From: Hahellaceae bacterium
GTDB taxonomy: Bacteria; Pseudomonadota; Gammaproteobacteria; Pseudomonadales; Oleiphilaceae
Direction: 5' to 3'
Length of the DNA: 64,000 nt
Assembly: GCA_016744695.1 (NCBI GenBank)
Contig: JADGDV010000002.1
Coordinates: 124,001-188,000 of the forward strand
The notes beneath the pieces are model-generated. The model ran no database searches. It saw nothing but the letters and a program-made list of their open reading frames with translations, and was not told where the DNA came from. This document shows positions 53,539 to 62,570 of this stretch, one piece after another (position 1 is the stretch's first letter; every line of letters starts with the position of its first letter). The translations under genes were made by a program, and so were the position numbers.

Positions 53539-53851
53539 TGTACAGGTGATAGAGCAAGGTGGAGTGCCCGCTTTTGCAGTGATACCTTATGATGAATATT
53601 TAGCTTTAGTAAACTCGCCAGAGGTTTATATTCCACATGAGGTCGTTGACTTCATGATTGAGAATGATGTGACTATATTCACAGCTTGGCGAAAACACTT
53701 GGGCAAAACCCAGCAGCAACTAGCGTCAGCAATGGGAGTGCCTCAGTCAAGTGTGGCTAGAATTGAGTCTGGCAAATATCAAAGTCATGCGAGCAGTATT
53801 GCTCGGTATGCTTGTGGGCTGGGTATATCGCCAGAACAATTGACTTTATAA
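53522..53851 (+). CDS. XRE-type antitoxin with a Phd-like N-terminal part
   Basis: The 109-residue protein has two parts. Residues 1-35 (VQVIEQGGVPAFAVIPYDEYLAL) look like the strand region of Phd-type antitoxins. Residues about 50-109 are a Cro/C1-type helix-turn-helix, WRKHLGKTQQQLASAMGVPQ then SSVARIESGKYQSHASSIARYACGLGI. It probably both neutralises the RelE-like toxin and represses the operon. It overlaps the toxin gene by 17 bp and ends 1 bp before the convergent HD-domain gene stop. Confidence 0.85.
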   Translation: MNVPTNVQVIEQGGVPAFAVIPYDEYLALVNSPEVYIPHEVVDFMIENDVTIFTAWRKHLGKTQQQLASAMGVPQSSVARIESGKYQSHASSIARYACGLGISPEQLTL

Positions 53852-53852
53852 T

Positions 53853-55298
53853 CTAGTTCTTTGCTAATTCGTTTGGTTTCCTATAAAAATGCGTAATTGT
53901 TCCGTCAGTAAACTTATTAAAGAAGGAGCTTACTTCTGTAATAAGTTTTAATTCATGTTGGTGAGATATAGAGTCTTTGACCAGCACTCTCATTTCATCA
54001 TAGTTTTCTCTTATTCTCGAGAATCTTGCATTCATCGTGCAGGTGACAATGTCTTCACCGTTTATATTCAGTTTTTTTGCTAGAAAATTTTTGTTCAATT
54101 CAACTTGATCATCACTAAGATCATATTGAGTCTCTATGTGTTTAAGTTTTATGCGGTTAATAATGCAGTATGAATAGCTTGCTGGTTTTTTTCGGGCGTA
54201 GTTTCTAAAGCATTCCCAAAAATAATTGTCTGTCAGGTACCTGAATTCATTAAGGTCTGTTAGGCATAATTGAACATAATCTGTAATAGATTTATCTTCT
54301 AAGACTTCATTGATTGCTTCACGAAGAAGCCAGTCGAACCCTAGTGCTGTTTTATGTGCATATACATGACGGTACATTTGGTAGCGACTATATACGAAGT
54401 CTTCTAATGCACTCACACCCTTTGAGGTTACGGCAAGGCCTAGCCATGGCTCGGTGGGCGCCCATCCAAATCTAAGGTTGCTAAGAAGGTGGTCGAGGTT
54501 AAACCCCCCGATGGTAACTGATGAATGAAAGCCATCTCGTAGCATATAGTCGGCACGGTCAGCATCTACTTCCCCTGAAATTATCGATGAAAGAAGCTTT
54601 TCAACTAAAATGGGGGCTGATGTGTTTTTCTCACCAACAATAAACTCCCAAAAATGCTCTGCATGCTCGCAAAAAAGATCACTGGGTGTTGAATTGGTGG
54701 TCTCCATTATAGATAGAACATCGATGGGGTTTATACCTGATGCTTGTACATCCGTTTCTTGTAATAACTGATAAGCACAGCGAATAGAGTAGTGTTCGTG
54801 CTCGATGATATCAGGGCTTGATTTATATAGTTCATCAGGGAAGTGGTTTGACCACAGTTTTTTAAATAAGTCGGGGTGGCTCATCATCTTTTTAATGGAT
54901 GATACATGGGTAAACTGATGTGAGAAGCTGGAATGGCCACAATCATGTAGAAGGCAGGCGAGCCTTATTACTTTGTTGAAGTAATCGATTGCATAAAACT
55001 GGGCGTTTGATGTTTTAGTTTTAGACTTATAGTGCCGAGTCTCAAGATAGCTTTTAACCATGGATAGAAAAATACGCTCTCCTACATGCATAACGCCAAT
55101 ACTATGTAAAAACCGAGAGTGTGTTGCACCAGGAAATACTAATGACAAAATATCGTTTTGGCATATATTTCGTAAGCGCTGAAATAAGGGGTGATCAATA
55201 ACGGTTACTTCATGAGGAAAAAGGGGGATTCCACCATGAACGGGGTCCATTATTAATTTAGAATGGGCGCCTAATAGATCCTCAGGAAAAAATTCCAT
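53853..55298 (-). CDS. HD-domain phosphohydrolase (SAMHD1/dGTPase-like)
   Basis: The 481-residue protein has MDPVHGGIPLFPHEVTVIDHPLFQRL near the N-terminus, then HSRFLHSIGVMHVGERI and LLHDCGHSSFSHQFTH (about 119-134), which form the metal-binding H...HD site. VDADRADYMLRDGFHSS (about 237-253) supplies the last Asp. This is the COG1078 layout; members remove triphosphate from dNTPs or act on related nucleotides. Whether this one is a housekeeping or a defence enzyme cannot be told. It is convergent with the RelE/XRE pair, with stop codons 1 bp apart. Confidence 0.85.
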   Translation of the reverse strand: MEFFPEDLLGAHSKLIMDPVHGGIPLFPHEVTVIDHPLFQRLRNICQNDILSLVFPGATHSRFLHSIGVMHVGERIFLSMVKSYLETRHYKSKTKTSNAQFYAIDYFNKVIRLACLLHDCGHSSFSHQFTHVSSIKKMMSHPDLFKKLWSNHFPDELYKSSPDIIEHEHYSIRCAYQLLQETDVQASGINPIDVLSIMETTNSTPSDLFCEHAEHFWEFIVGEKNTSAPILVEKLLSSIISGEVDADRADYMLRDGFHSSVTIGGFNLDHLLSNLRFGWAPTEPWLGLAVTSKGVSALEDFVYSRYQMYRHVYAHKTALGFDWLLREAINEVLEDKSITDYVQLCLTDLNEFRYLTDNYFWECFRNYARKKPASYSYCIINRIKLKHIETQYDLSDDQVELNKNFLAKKLNINGEDIVTCTMNARFSRIRENYDEMRVLVKDSISHQHELKLITEVSSFFNKFTDGTITHFYRKPNELAKN

Positions 55299-55615
55299 AA
55301 AGCTTTCACTTCGTTTGTTTAAAAAAACCTCTTAGACGAAAGTCGAAGAGAGAAATTAGTATGCATACTCTAAATTATGAGCATAGTCTTAAATATCTAC
55401 ACTATGTGTTAATTTTTCATTCAGCATTGTTGTAAATGAGTGAGCTATTTGTACATAAATAATGCTGTAAACGTTGTTTTTTATAAAAATGCATTTAAAA
55501 AACATTTTTTATTTATAATAAGTCTAATAGATTAGCCCAAAATAAGAGTGAATTGTGATGTTTTTAACGGTATTTAAAACTGCGAACACTAATCTATATA
55601 AACAGTTAGAAAAAG
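55299..55615. other. Divergent spacer between the HD-domain gene and the hsbR-like gene
   Basis: The AT-rich stretch holds no supported gene. It must contain the promoter of the minus-strand HD-domain gene, which I cannot place with confidence. The plus-strand promoter is at 55616-55644. Confidence 0.4.
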
Positions 55616-55644
55616 TTAGACTTGTTGCAGTCGGGCTCTATACT
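55616..55644 (+). promoter_or_regulatory. Sigma-70-type promoter of the hsbR-hsbA-like operon
   Basis: TTAGAC (55616-55621) and TATACT (55639-55644) are 17 bp apart. The expected transcription start is near 55651, 43 bases before the chosen ATG. An alternative TTG start at 55622 would fall inside this promoter. Confidence 0.6.
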
Positions 55645-55693
55645 AAAAAATATAAATTCCCGTTATTTAACTGCACTTTTGTGGTTGTCTAGT

Positions 55694-56872
55694 ATGTCAA
55701 GCCAAGCGGAACGCCTGTTAGTAATCGATAAAGATGATAGCTGTAGACAGTATTTGTCTAGCGGCCTTGTTGCTAAAGGTTACTATGTTGTTGCTGTTAA
55801 AAATTTGAAGGAAGCTTTGGTGAGTATTGCCAATAGACGTCCTGACCTAATTTTTGGTGATCTTAACTCAGAAGAACTTAATCTTTTAACAAAATTAAAA
55901 GATCCAGAAAGTCCTCCTTGCCCTGTTGTGGCATTTTCACATACAAAAAATGCCTCTGACGTGGTTACTGCTTTAAGGGCAGGGGCTTCTGACTTTATCA
56001 TTAAGCCTATTGATGATTTTACAGTGGTTGACGAAGTCATTCAGCGTATGTTTGATCAGATAAGAATATTTCGTTTAAATTTACGTTACCGCGTTGAGTT
56101 AGAAGAAACTAATAATGAATTGAAAGCCGGTATTGCAGAGTTAAAAGGCGATCAAAAGGCAGGGCTTAAAGTTCAACTTAAAATGCTGCCAGAGAATAAT
56201 GTCAATATCAAAGGTATCCAGTTTAATCACTTGATTAAACCGTCATTATTCTTAAGCGGTGACTTTGTAGACTATTTTAAATTAGATAGTAAGAAATCAA
56301 TTTTTTATATAGCTGACGTTTCAGGGCACGGTGCATCATCAGCTTTTGTCACTGTACTACTTAAAAATCTTACTAATAGATTGTTAAGAAATTTTAAACG
56401 CAACTCTAGTGACGACATCCTTTATCCTCAGCGCTTTCTTCACCGTGTTAACCAAGAGTTATTAGATACAGACTTAGGCAAACATCTAACGATATTTGTA
56501 GGCATTATTGAGCATGAAACCAATAAATTAACATACTCAGTGGGGGCGCACTTTCCAATGCCTATTTTGGTATCTGGTGGGCCCGCAGAGTACTTGGAAG
56601 GAACAGGTATGCCGGTTGGTTTATTTGAAGATCCTACATTCCGAACTTACGATATCGTGTTGCCTGACAAATTTAAATTATGGTTGTTTTCAGATGGAAT
56701 ATTAGAAGTGATAGAAGCAAAAACGTTAATTGAAAAAGAACAAAAGCTTTTAACATTAGTCGAGCAGCATCAGAATGATATAAACGCATTCAGCGACGCA
56801 CTTTATTTACATAAAATGAATGAATTGCCTGATGATATAGCAATATTGACTGTTTCAGGAGCTGAAAATTAA
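55694..56872 (+). CDS. Response regulator with PP2C (SpoIIE-type) phosphatase domain, HsbR-like
   Basis: The 392-residue protein has a receiver domain (about 1-125) with RLLVIDKDDSCRQYL, a probable phospho-acceptor Asp in LIFGDLNSEEL, and IIKPIDDF. A coiled linker (about 140-170) follows. The SpoIIE/RsbU-type phosphatase has FLSGDFVDYF, IADVSGHGASSAF and LFSDGILEVIEA, giving the metal-binding Asp residues. It should dephosphorylate the STAS protein encoded 1 bp downstream, as HsbR does for HsbA in Pseudomonas aeruginosa, where the pathway controls flagellar and biofilm genes. The ATG at 55694 fits the promoter and the domain start. Confidence 0.87.
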   Translation: MSSQAERLLVIDKDDSCRQYLSSGLVAKGYYVVAVKNLKEALVSIANRRPDLIFGDLNSEELNLLTKLKDPESPPCPVVAFSHTKNASDVVTALRAGASDFIIKPIDDFTVVDEVIQRMFDQIRIFRLNLRYRVELEETNNELKAGIAELKGDQKAGLKVQLKMLPENNVNIKGIQFNHLIKPSLFLSGDFVDYFKLDSKKSIFYIADVSGHGASSAFVTVLLKNLTNRLLRNFKRNSSDDILYPQRFLHRVNQELLDTDLGKHLTIFVGIIEHETNKLTYSVGAHFPMPILVSGGPAEYLEGTGMPVGLFEDPTFRTYDIVLPDKFKLWLFSDGILEVIEAKTLIEKEQKLLTLVEQHQNDINAFSDALYLHKMNELPDDIAILTVSGAEN

Positions 56873-56873
56873 A

Positions 56874-57386
56874 ATGGCTAATTATAAGATTTTACAGGCA
56901 GAGCAGCAGGGCATATATGTGCTTAAATTTATTGGTGAAATAAGACTCTACCTTTGCTCAACTCTCGATATTATCATTGACTCAATGGCCTCTAACCCTC
57001 TATTTAAAACAGTCGTGATTGATCTGAGTGAAACCACAATAATAGACAGCACTACTCTTGGTTTACTGGCAAAAATAGCCGTATTAGCACGAAAGAAAAG
57101 CCCTTTTCTTCCGACCATTATTACTACAAACCCTGATGTCACCCGTATTATTCAGACGATGGGGTTCAATGAAATATTTATCATTATGAAAGAGCCTGCT
57201 AGTAATATTGAAGATCTTGAAGAACTTCCTATCTTAAAGGCGACTGAACAAGAAGTACGTGAGAAGGTTTTAGATGCTCACTTAAGACTCATGGAGCTTA
57301 ATGACTCAAACCGAGAAGAGTTTAAAGACCTCGTACAAGCACTTGAATGTGAAAATAAACTAGAGCAGGTTGTCGCAACACATTGA
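56874..57386 (+). CDS. STAS-domain anti-sigma factor antagonist, HsbA-like
   Basis: The 170-residue protein has a STAS domain with VYVLKFIGEIRLYLCSTLD-like opening strands (about 11-30) and VVIDLSETTIIDSTTLGLLAKI (about 47-68), where the Ser of DST is the usual phosphorylation site. IIQTMGFNEIFIIMKE follows. A charged C-terminal extension (about 115-170) is longer than in simple anti-anti-sigma factors. It lies 1 bp after the phosphatase gene, so the two are a partner-switching pair. A cognate anti-sigma kinase is not in the window. Confidence 0.86.
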   Translation: MANYKILQAEQQGIYVLKFIGEIRLYLCSTLDIIIDSMASNPLFKTVVIDLSETTIIDSTTLGLLAKIAVLARKKSPFLPTIITTNPDVTRIIQTMGFNEIFIIMKEPASNIEDLEELPILKATEQEVREKVLDAHLRLMELNDSNREEFKDLVQALECENKLEQVVATH

Positions 57387-57485
57387 TATTCTGTCAGTAT
57401 ATCTAGATACTATGATTTTAGCCCATTCAGAAACACAGCAATGATCAATTAAGGTCTGTGTTCATTCTTATATTTTGGTTGTTTT

Positions 57486-58514
57486 ATGTCAGAATCACGT
57501 ACAGTTACAGTGCTTGGCGGAGGAAGTTTCGGTACCGCTATTGCCAATATCGCCGCAACAAATGGTCATCGTGTTTTTCAGTGGATGAGAGACAGTAATA
57601 GAGCCGCTGAAATACAAAGTAACCGTGAAAACAAACGTTACATGCCGGGCATGGCCCTTCATGAAAATTTAACAGCAACAACCGACCTTGAAGGCGCGAT
57701 TAGTCAAAGCGATATTATTTTTGTATCTATCCCGAGTAAGTCATTTCGTTCTGTGGTAGAAACGGCTAAACCGTTTATAAAAGACAACCAGCTGGTTGTT
57801 AGTACGACCAAAGGCATTGAGGGTGGCTCTTTTCTTTTAATGAGTCAGATTCTAAAAGAACTTCTACCTCAAAACCCTGTTGGGGTTTTAAGTGGTCCTA
57901 ATTTAGCGAAAGAAATAGCTCAAAAAACATTAACGGCAACAGTGATCGCCAGTGAGTCGCCTCAAGTTCGTACGGCTATACAAGAGTTACTAAGTTGTAG
58001 TTATTTTCGTGTTTATGCCAACCTCGATACGTTTGGTGTTGAGCTGGGCGGGGCTCTTAAAAACATTTACGCTATTATGTCTGGTTTGGCTGATGCCTAC
58101 GGTATGGGTGAAAACACCAAGTCTATGTTAGTCACTCGAAGTTTGGCAGAAATGAGCCGCTTCGCGGTTTGCCTTGGGGCTAATCCTATGACGTTTCTTG
58201 GCTTGGCGGGAGTGGGTGACTTAATGGTTACTTGTAACTCATCTCTCAGTAGAAATTTTAGAGTAGGTTATGCGGTGGGTAAGGGTACAAAATTAGAAGA
58301 CGCCATCGAAGAACTTGGTGAGGTAGCTGAGGGCATTAACACCCTTCGTTCAGTTAAAGAAAAAGCCGCAGAGCTCGATGTTTACATGCCTTTGGTTCAA
58401 GGTTTATATGCTATTTTAATTGATAAAAAAGAAATTAAAGACATTATTAGTGGCATGATGTTGGCTCAGCAAAGTACTGATGTAGAATTTATTTTACCTA
58501 GACATGAAATTTAA
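57486..58514 (+). CDS. gpsA: NAD(P)-dependent glycerol-3-phosphate dehydrogenase
   Basis: GpsA reduces dihydroxyacetone phosphate to sn-glycerol 3-phosphate for phospholipid synthesis. The 342 residues equal the usual length. Motifs are [16 protein letters not shown] (about 9-24) for nucleotide binding, [12 protein letters not shown] (about 137-148), the catalytic Lys in [15 protein letters not shown] (about 188-202), and [21 protein letters not shown] (quoted across about 238-258). The order gpsA, DUF4389, sixA is also seen in Pseudomonas-related bacteria. Confidence 0.97.
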   Translation: MSESRTVTVLGGGSFGTAIANIAATNGHRVFQWMRDSNRAAEIQSNRENKRYMPGMALHENLTATTDLEGAISQSDIIFVSIPSKSFRSVVETAKPFIKDNQLVVSTTKGIEGGSFLLMSQILKELLPQNPVGVLSGPNLAKEIAQKTLTATVIASESPQVRTAIQELLSCSYFRVYANLDTFGVELGGALKNIYAIMSGLADAYGMGENTKSMLVTRSLAEMSRFAVCLGANPMTFLGLAGVGDLMVTCNSSLSRNFRVGYAVGKGTKLEDAIEELGEVAEGINTLRSVKEKAAELDVYMPLVQGLYAILIDKKEIKDIISGMMLAQQSTDVEFILPRHEI

Positions 58515-58537
58515 GAATACGAGGCATTAAGAAAAGT

Positions 58538-58822
58538 ATGAGTGATGGTTCAAAAAAAGGTAATAGCTATGATAAAGACGCGCACTGGTTAAGGCTGTTA
58601 TATATGGTTGGCTTTTATATAGTATATAAAGTGTCTGACATAGTTGTTTTAGTTATTGTTGTGTTGCAGGGAATAATAAGCACATTTGGTACAGGCCCTA
58701 ATGAGCGATTAACTGAGTTTGGTGGCTCTCTTGCAACGTACATTGCTCAAATTGTGAGATTCCTTAGTTTTGCTGATGAGAAAAAACCTTATCCGTTTGC
58801 TGAATGGCCTGAATCTAGATAG
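58538..58822 (+). CDS. DUF4389 membrane protein
   Basis: The 94-residue protein has one or two membrane segments (about 18-50: LLYMVGFYIVYKVSDIVVLV). Then come FGTGPNERLTEFGGSLATYI and FLSFADEKKPYPFAEWPE, the conserved ending of DUF4389 proteins. Function unknown. It lies 23 bp after gpsA and 8 bp before sixA, in a conserved trio, so co-transcription is likely. Confidence 0.9.
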   Translation: MSDGSKKGNSYDKDAHWLRLLYMVGFYIVYKVSDIVVLVIVVLQGIISTFGTGPNERLTEFGGSLATYIAQIVRFLSFADEKKPYPFAEWPESR

Positions 58823-58830
58823 GTGTTAAT

Positions 58831-59292
58831 GTGAAATTGTTTTTAATGCGTCATGGTGAAGCTTCATTGCAAGCCCCTTCTGATATGCAGCGGCCTCTAA
58901 CTGAAAGAGGTATTGCTCAAACAAAGTCTTTGTTAGCTAGGTATACAAAAGATTTTTCAAGTATTAAAACAATTTATGCCAGCCCTTATTTAAGAGCGCA
59001 AGAAACGGCTCAAATAGTGTCTGATGCTATTGGTGTGCCCATAACTACCATGGCATCAATTACACCCGACGGTAACCCTCGAAGAGTGTGTGATACATTA
59101 TTTGAAGCTGGAGAGAGTGGGGAGGATATTATATTAATTACCCATATGCCATTTGTGGGTAGCTTGAATAGTTTATTAACCAGTGGTGACTCGTCTTTCC
59201 CTGAACCTTTTATGACGAGTCAGGTGGTCTTGCTCAAAGCTGATCAGGTATTGCCTGGCTGTATGAGCAAAGAGAATATATTTATCCCTTAG
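58831..59292 (+). CDS. sixA: Phosphohistidine phosphatase SixA
   Basis: The 153-residue protein has the histidine-phosphatase opening MKLFLMRHGEA, with the catalytic His at residue 8, and YASPYLRAQETAQIV (about 50-64) and ITHMPFVGSL with the second His (about 106-115). SixA removes phosphate from histidine residues; in E. coli it acts on ArcB and on the nitrogen PTS. The start is GTG with a GGTGTTAAT spacer and weak ribosome site, probably coupled to DUF4389. A strong terminator follows within 12 bp. Confidence 0.92.
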   Translation: MKLFLMRHGEASLQAPSDMQRPLTERGIAQTKSLLARYTKDFSSIKTIYASPYLRAQETAQIVSDAIGVPITTMASITPDGNPRRVCDTLFEAGESGEDIILITHMPFVGSLNSLLTSGDSSFPEPFMTSQVVLLKADQVLPGCMSKENIFIP

Positions 59293-59303
59293 TTAGCTGC
59301 AGA

Positions 59304-59339
59304 GTTAAAGCCACTTCAGATAGTGGCTTTAACTTTTTC
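59304..59339 (+). terminator. Terminator of the gpsA-sixA operon
   Basis: GTTAAAGCCACT (59304-59315) pairs perfectly with AGTGGCTTTAAC (59322-59333), followed by TTTTTCT. The right arm and T-run encode the last codons of the convergent aminotransferase gene, whose stop codon (59316-59318) lies in the loop. Confidence 0.9.
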
Positions 59340-60470
59340 TACCGCCTTATCTATGATTGCCTTTGATGTGTAAAAGTGAGGAGAAAAGCGCACACCTCCC
59401 CCCCTACAAGCACAAATAACACCTTGTTTCATAAGCTTTGCATAAAGGGCTTCTGAGTTAATATGCTTGATTCTGAATGTCACAATTCCAGACTGGTTTG
59501 CGTTTAATAAAGGGGATAATATTTCAATATCAGAAATACTTAAAAGCTGCTCGACGAGGTATTCAGTCACTTGTCTTAGCTTACTCTGTATATTCGTCAC
59601 ACCAAGCTCTTCTATTAAAGACAAGCTCGCATTAAGCGCATGTATGCCAAGCGTGTTGGGGCTGCCACACTCAAATCGGGTGGCATCTTGTGCCACTGTC
59701 CACTCCTCGCGCGTATAATCACCACGGTTAGCCACCATGTGCCAGCCATATTGATTAAGTGTTAATGAGTCTCTAATTTCAGGTTTAACGTAAAAAAGTG
59801 CCAAGCCTTCAGGCCCCATCATCCATTTGTGACCATCTGCTACAACAAAATCAGCGTTAGTGTCTGTAAGATCAAACGGTACGGCACCTAAGCTTTGTAT
59901 GGCATCTACACAAAAAAGAATATTGTTTTCAGTGCATAGCGCGCCAAGACGGTTAAGGTCTAGAGTTAAACCTGATGCATATTGCACAGAGCTTATTGAA
60001 ATTAATTTGGTATTGGGTGTAATTTTAGCGGCTATAGCTTCGATAGGGTTTGCTCCATCAATATTAGCCACGCTTACCGAAACCCCCTTATTAGCCAAAG
60101 ACTCCCAAACAATACGGTTAGAAGGAAACTCTTGATTTGAGATGATAACTTCATCTCCTTCTTCCCATGCAATACCATAAGCAATGATAGACAGCGCCTC
60201 TGAGGTGCTTTTTGATAGCGCAATGTCTCGGTAAGAATTTGCATTGATAAGTCTTGCAAGCTGCTCTCTAAGCGCCTTATCAACCTTTAACCATTCAAGA
60301 TAGTAAGTAGCACCAAATTTTACATTTTCTTCTGCAAATTTTGATACCGCTAATTGTGTGCGTTTAGGCCACGGTGATACTGCTGCGTGATTGAGATAGC
60401 AGATACTTTCATCTTGAGGGAACTCTGATGAAAAGTCAGTTGCTTCGATGTCAGATAAATGTTGTCCCAT
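59316..60470 (-). CDS. Class V aminotransferase-fold PLP enzyme
   Basis: The 384-residue protein has the class V fold: YLNHAAVSPWPKRT (about 25-38), LSKSTSEALSIIAYG, VDAIQSLGAVPFDL (about 189-202) and FVVADGHKWMMGPEGLALFYV (around 210-230), where the Lys of GHKW should bind pyridoxal phosphate. CACRGGGVRFSPHFY near the end is typical of cysteine desulfurase-related or selenocysteine lyase-like members. Reaction unknown. AAGGAAA lies about 8 bases before the ATG. The last codons are part of the sixA terminator stem. Confidence 0.88.
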   Translation of the reverse strand: MGQHLSDIEATDFSSEFPQDESICYLNHAAVSPWPKRTQLAVSKFAEENVKFGATYYLEWLKVDKALREQLARLINANSYRDIALSKSTSEALSIIAYGIAWEEGDEVIISNQEFPSNRIVWESLANKGVSVSVANIDGANPIEAIAAKITPNTKLISISSVQYASGLTLDLNRLGALCTENNILFCVDAIQSLGAVPFDLTDTNADFVVADGHKWMMGPEGLALFYVKPEIRDSLTLNQYGWHMVANRGDYTREEWTVAQDATRFECGSPNTLGIHALNASLSLIEELGVTNIQSKLRQVTEYLVEQLLSISDIEILSPLLNANQSGIVTFRIKHINSEALYAKLMKQGVICACRGGGVRFSPHFYTSKAIIDKAVEKVKATI

Positions 60471-60686
60471 TAGATGGTTTCCTTAGCAGATCATTTTAAA
60501 TAAGGTTTATAGTGAGGCATAACCGCTAATAATTACACCGTTTATTCGGTAATAGTTGTCTGATAATAATTATTTAAATAAAAAGGTTTTTTTATGGATT
60601 GGCTCAGAAGAACCAGTAAGAGAAATAATCTATAGGGAATTGCTAGGACAGTTCCAACTCCATTAATACTTGTACGTATCAAAATA

Positions 60687-60761
60687 ACATCAATAACCAG
60701 TCATTTTGTTCCCATATTTTCTTTCTATAGAGAAACAAAATATGGGAATGGTTATTGATGT
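60687..60761. repeat. Long interrupted inverted repeat downstream of the phosphate transporter gene
   Basis: The outer arms ACATCAATAACCA (60687-60699) and TGGTTATTGATGT (60749-60761) are perfect complements. The inner arms TCCCATATTTT (60710-60720) and AAAATATGGGA (60737-60747) are also perfect. The unpaired part is a 10-base bulge on one side and a 16-base loop. It starts 15 bp after the transporter stop on the minus strand. No T-run follows, so it may be a processing or stability element, or a short repeat. The rest of the 305-bp gap (60471-60775) shows no gene. Confidence 0.6.
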
Positions 60762-60775
60762 TTAATACTTTCTCT

Positions 60776-62344
60776 CTAAGGAAGCATCATGCCACGCAAT
60801 GTAAAGAACATTACCGCGGCCATAATGCCAGATGCTGGCACAGTTATTACCCATGCCGCTGCTATTTTTAATAAGGCGGATCGTTTAACTAACTCTTCTC
60901 TATAAACTTTTTTGAGCCCTTTACGATCCTTTTTAGACAGGTGAGACTCAGCTTTATGTTGCTTAAGCTGTTCTAGCATGTCTGATTTTTCTTGAATTGA
61001 TGCTTTATCAAACTCAATAAGATACTGGTTGATTTCTTCTTCATTCTCGCTGTGGTGATGCATTCTGATATCGTTAATTTTATGAGCGTAGCTGGCCTTT
61101 AGATATTCTCGAAGAAAGCCAACACCGAAGACTCCGCCTACTGCAATATGTGTTGATGATACAGGTAACCCTAGTTGTGATGCGATAATCACCGTAATAG
61201 CGGCTGCCATGGCTATAGCAAAGGCGCGCATTTGATCCAGTTCTGTAATTTCAGAACCGATGGTTCGAATAAGTTTTGGACCATATAAGGCTAAACCAAG
61301 GGCAATACCCAATGCGCCAACCATCATCACCCAAAGTGGAATACTCGCTTTTGTTACGACACCACCATTTAAAATAGCGTCGTTAATCGCAGCTAATGGA
61401 CCAATTGCGTTGGCTACATCATTAGCTCCATGAGCGAAGCTTAATAGGGCAGCTGCAAAAATTAATGGTACGGTAAATAATTTATTAACAGAGATTTTAC
61501 TACTATCGAGTGATTTTGCCTTTTTAGCTATCAGTGGTTTTACTATGGCAAAGATGATTCCCGATATAATCAACCCAATGGTTGCTGCTGTCATGAAATC
61601 AAGCTTCCAGATCTTTTTGAGGCCTTTTAGTGCTAGATAGGTGCTGAATGCCCAAGCCATTAGCATGATAAGGATAGGAACCATTTTCTTGGCAGCAGTG
61701 ATCATGTCTTTTTGATAGGTGATCGTTCGTTTAATCAATAATAGAAAGGATGCAGCGATCAAACCGCCAAGTACAGGAGATATAATCCAACTTGCCGCAA
61801 TCATGCTCATTTTATCCCAATTAGCGATTCCAAGACCGCCTGCGGCAATACCTGCTCCGAGAACACCGCCAACAATAGAGTGAGTCGTAGATACTGGAGC
61901 ACCTAATGCAGTGGCAATGTTAAGCCAGACCGCACCAGCTAGTAAAGCAGCCATCATAACCCAAATAAAGGTATTAGCATCGCTTATTGCAGAAGGGTTG
62001 ATAATGCCTTTTTTGATAGTGCTAACAACATCACCCCCAGCAATCAAGGCGCCTGCTGCTTCGAAAATACCAGCAATAATAATCGCACCGACCAAGGATA
62101 ATGCTTTGGAACCTACTGCAGGGCCAACATTATTGGCAACGTCATTTGCGCCAATGTTTATGGCCATGTAACCGCCGATCATACCCGCTGATATCAGCAT
62201 GAAGCCACCCGGAATATCGCCAATCCGGGAGTAGACATACAGGGCGATACCGACAATGAATAAAATCGCATAGCCGAACCTTAATAGTTCCGGTCTATTG
62301 AATGATGTTGCTTGTTGCATCTTATCTAACTGTTTTATATCCAC
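60776..62344 (-). CDS. PiT-family inorganic phosphate transporter
   Basis: The 522-residue inner-membrane protein has about ten to twelve helices and both copies of the PiT signature: NIGANDVANNVGPAVGSKAL (about 63-82) and SFAHGANDVANAIGPLAAI (about 302-320). Also seen are GAPVSTTHSIVGGVLGAG and GLPVSSTHIAVGGVFGVGF. A hydrophilic loop (about 420-490) precedes the final helices, as in longer bacterial members. It takes up phosphate, or metal phosphate, with protons or sodium. The start is GTG with GGGAG 6 bases upstream. It stands alone with a long inverted repeat after the stop. Confidence 0.93.
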   Translation of the reverse strand: MDIKQLDKMQQATSFNRPELLRFGYAILFIVGIALYVYSRIGDIPGGFMLISAGMIGGYMAINIGANDVANNVGPAVGSKALSLVGAIIIAGIFEAAGALIAGGDVVSTIKKGIINPSAISDANTFIWVMMAALLAGAVWLNIATALGAPVSTTHSIVGGVLGAGIAAGGLGIANWDKMSMIAASWIISPVLGGLIAASFLLLIKRTITYQKDMITAAKKMVPILIMLMAWAFSTYLALKGLKKIWKLDFMTAATIGLIISGIIFAIVKPLIAKKAKSLDSSKISVNKLFTVPLIFAAALLSFAHGANDVANAIGPLAAINDAILNGGVVTKASIPLWVMMVGALGIALGLALYGPKLIRTIGSEITELDQMRAFAIAMAAAITVIIASQLGLPVSSTHIAVGGVFGVGFLREYLKASYAHKINDIRMHHHSENEEEINQYLIEFDKASIQEKSDMLEQLKQHKAESHLSKKDRKGLKKVYREELVKRSALLKIAAAWVITVPASGIMAAVMFFTLRGMMLP

Positions 62345-62570
62345 GTATACTCCCAGTATTTAAATTGTCTTATTTTAATAAGTACTTAACCACTTTACGC
62401 CTGTATATATAAAAATTTCTATGATTTAAATCATCTATCTATTAATGGTTATAAAATGATGAATGCTAGTAATGGTTTCAACAAGACTATGACCTACACT
62501 CATTAATATTGTAGCTCGTGTTATAATCTGCAAAATACGACTGATTAAAGGTGTTTGAGTTTACAAAATT

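Noticed and set aside
53853-55298. HD-domain dNTPase plus nearby RelE/XRE pair as a phage-defence system
   Set aside because: The genes are convergent rather than an operon, and the HD protein resembles common housekeeping members. Nothing ties them together functionally.
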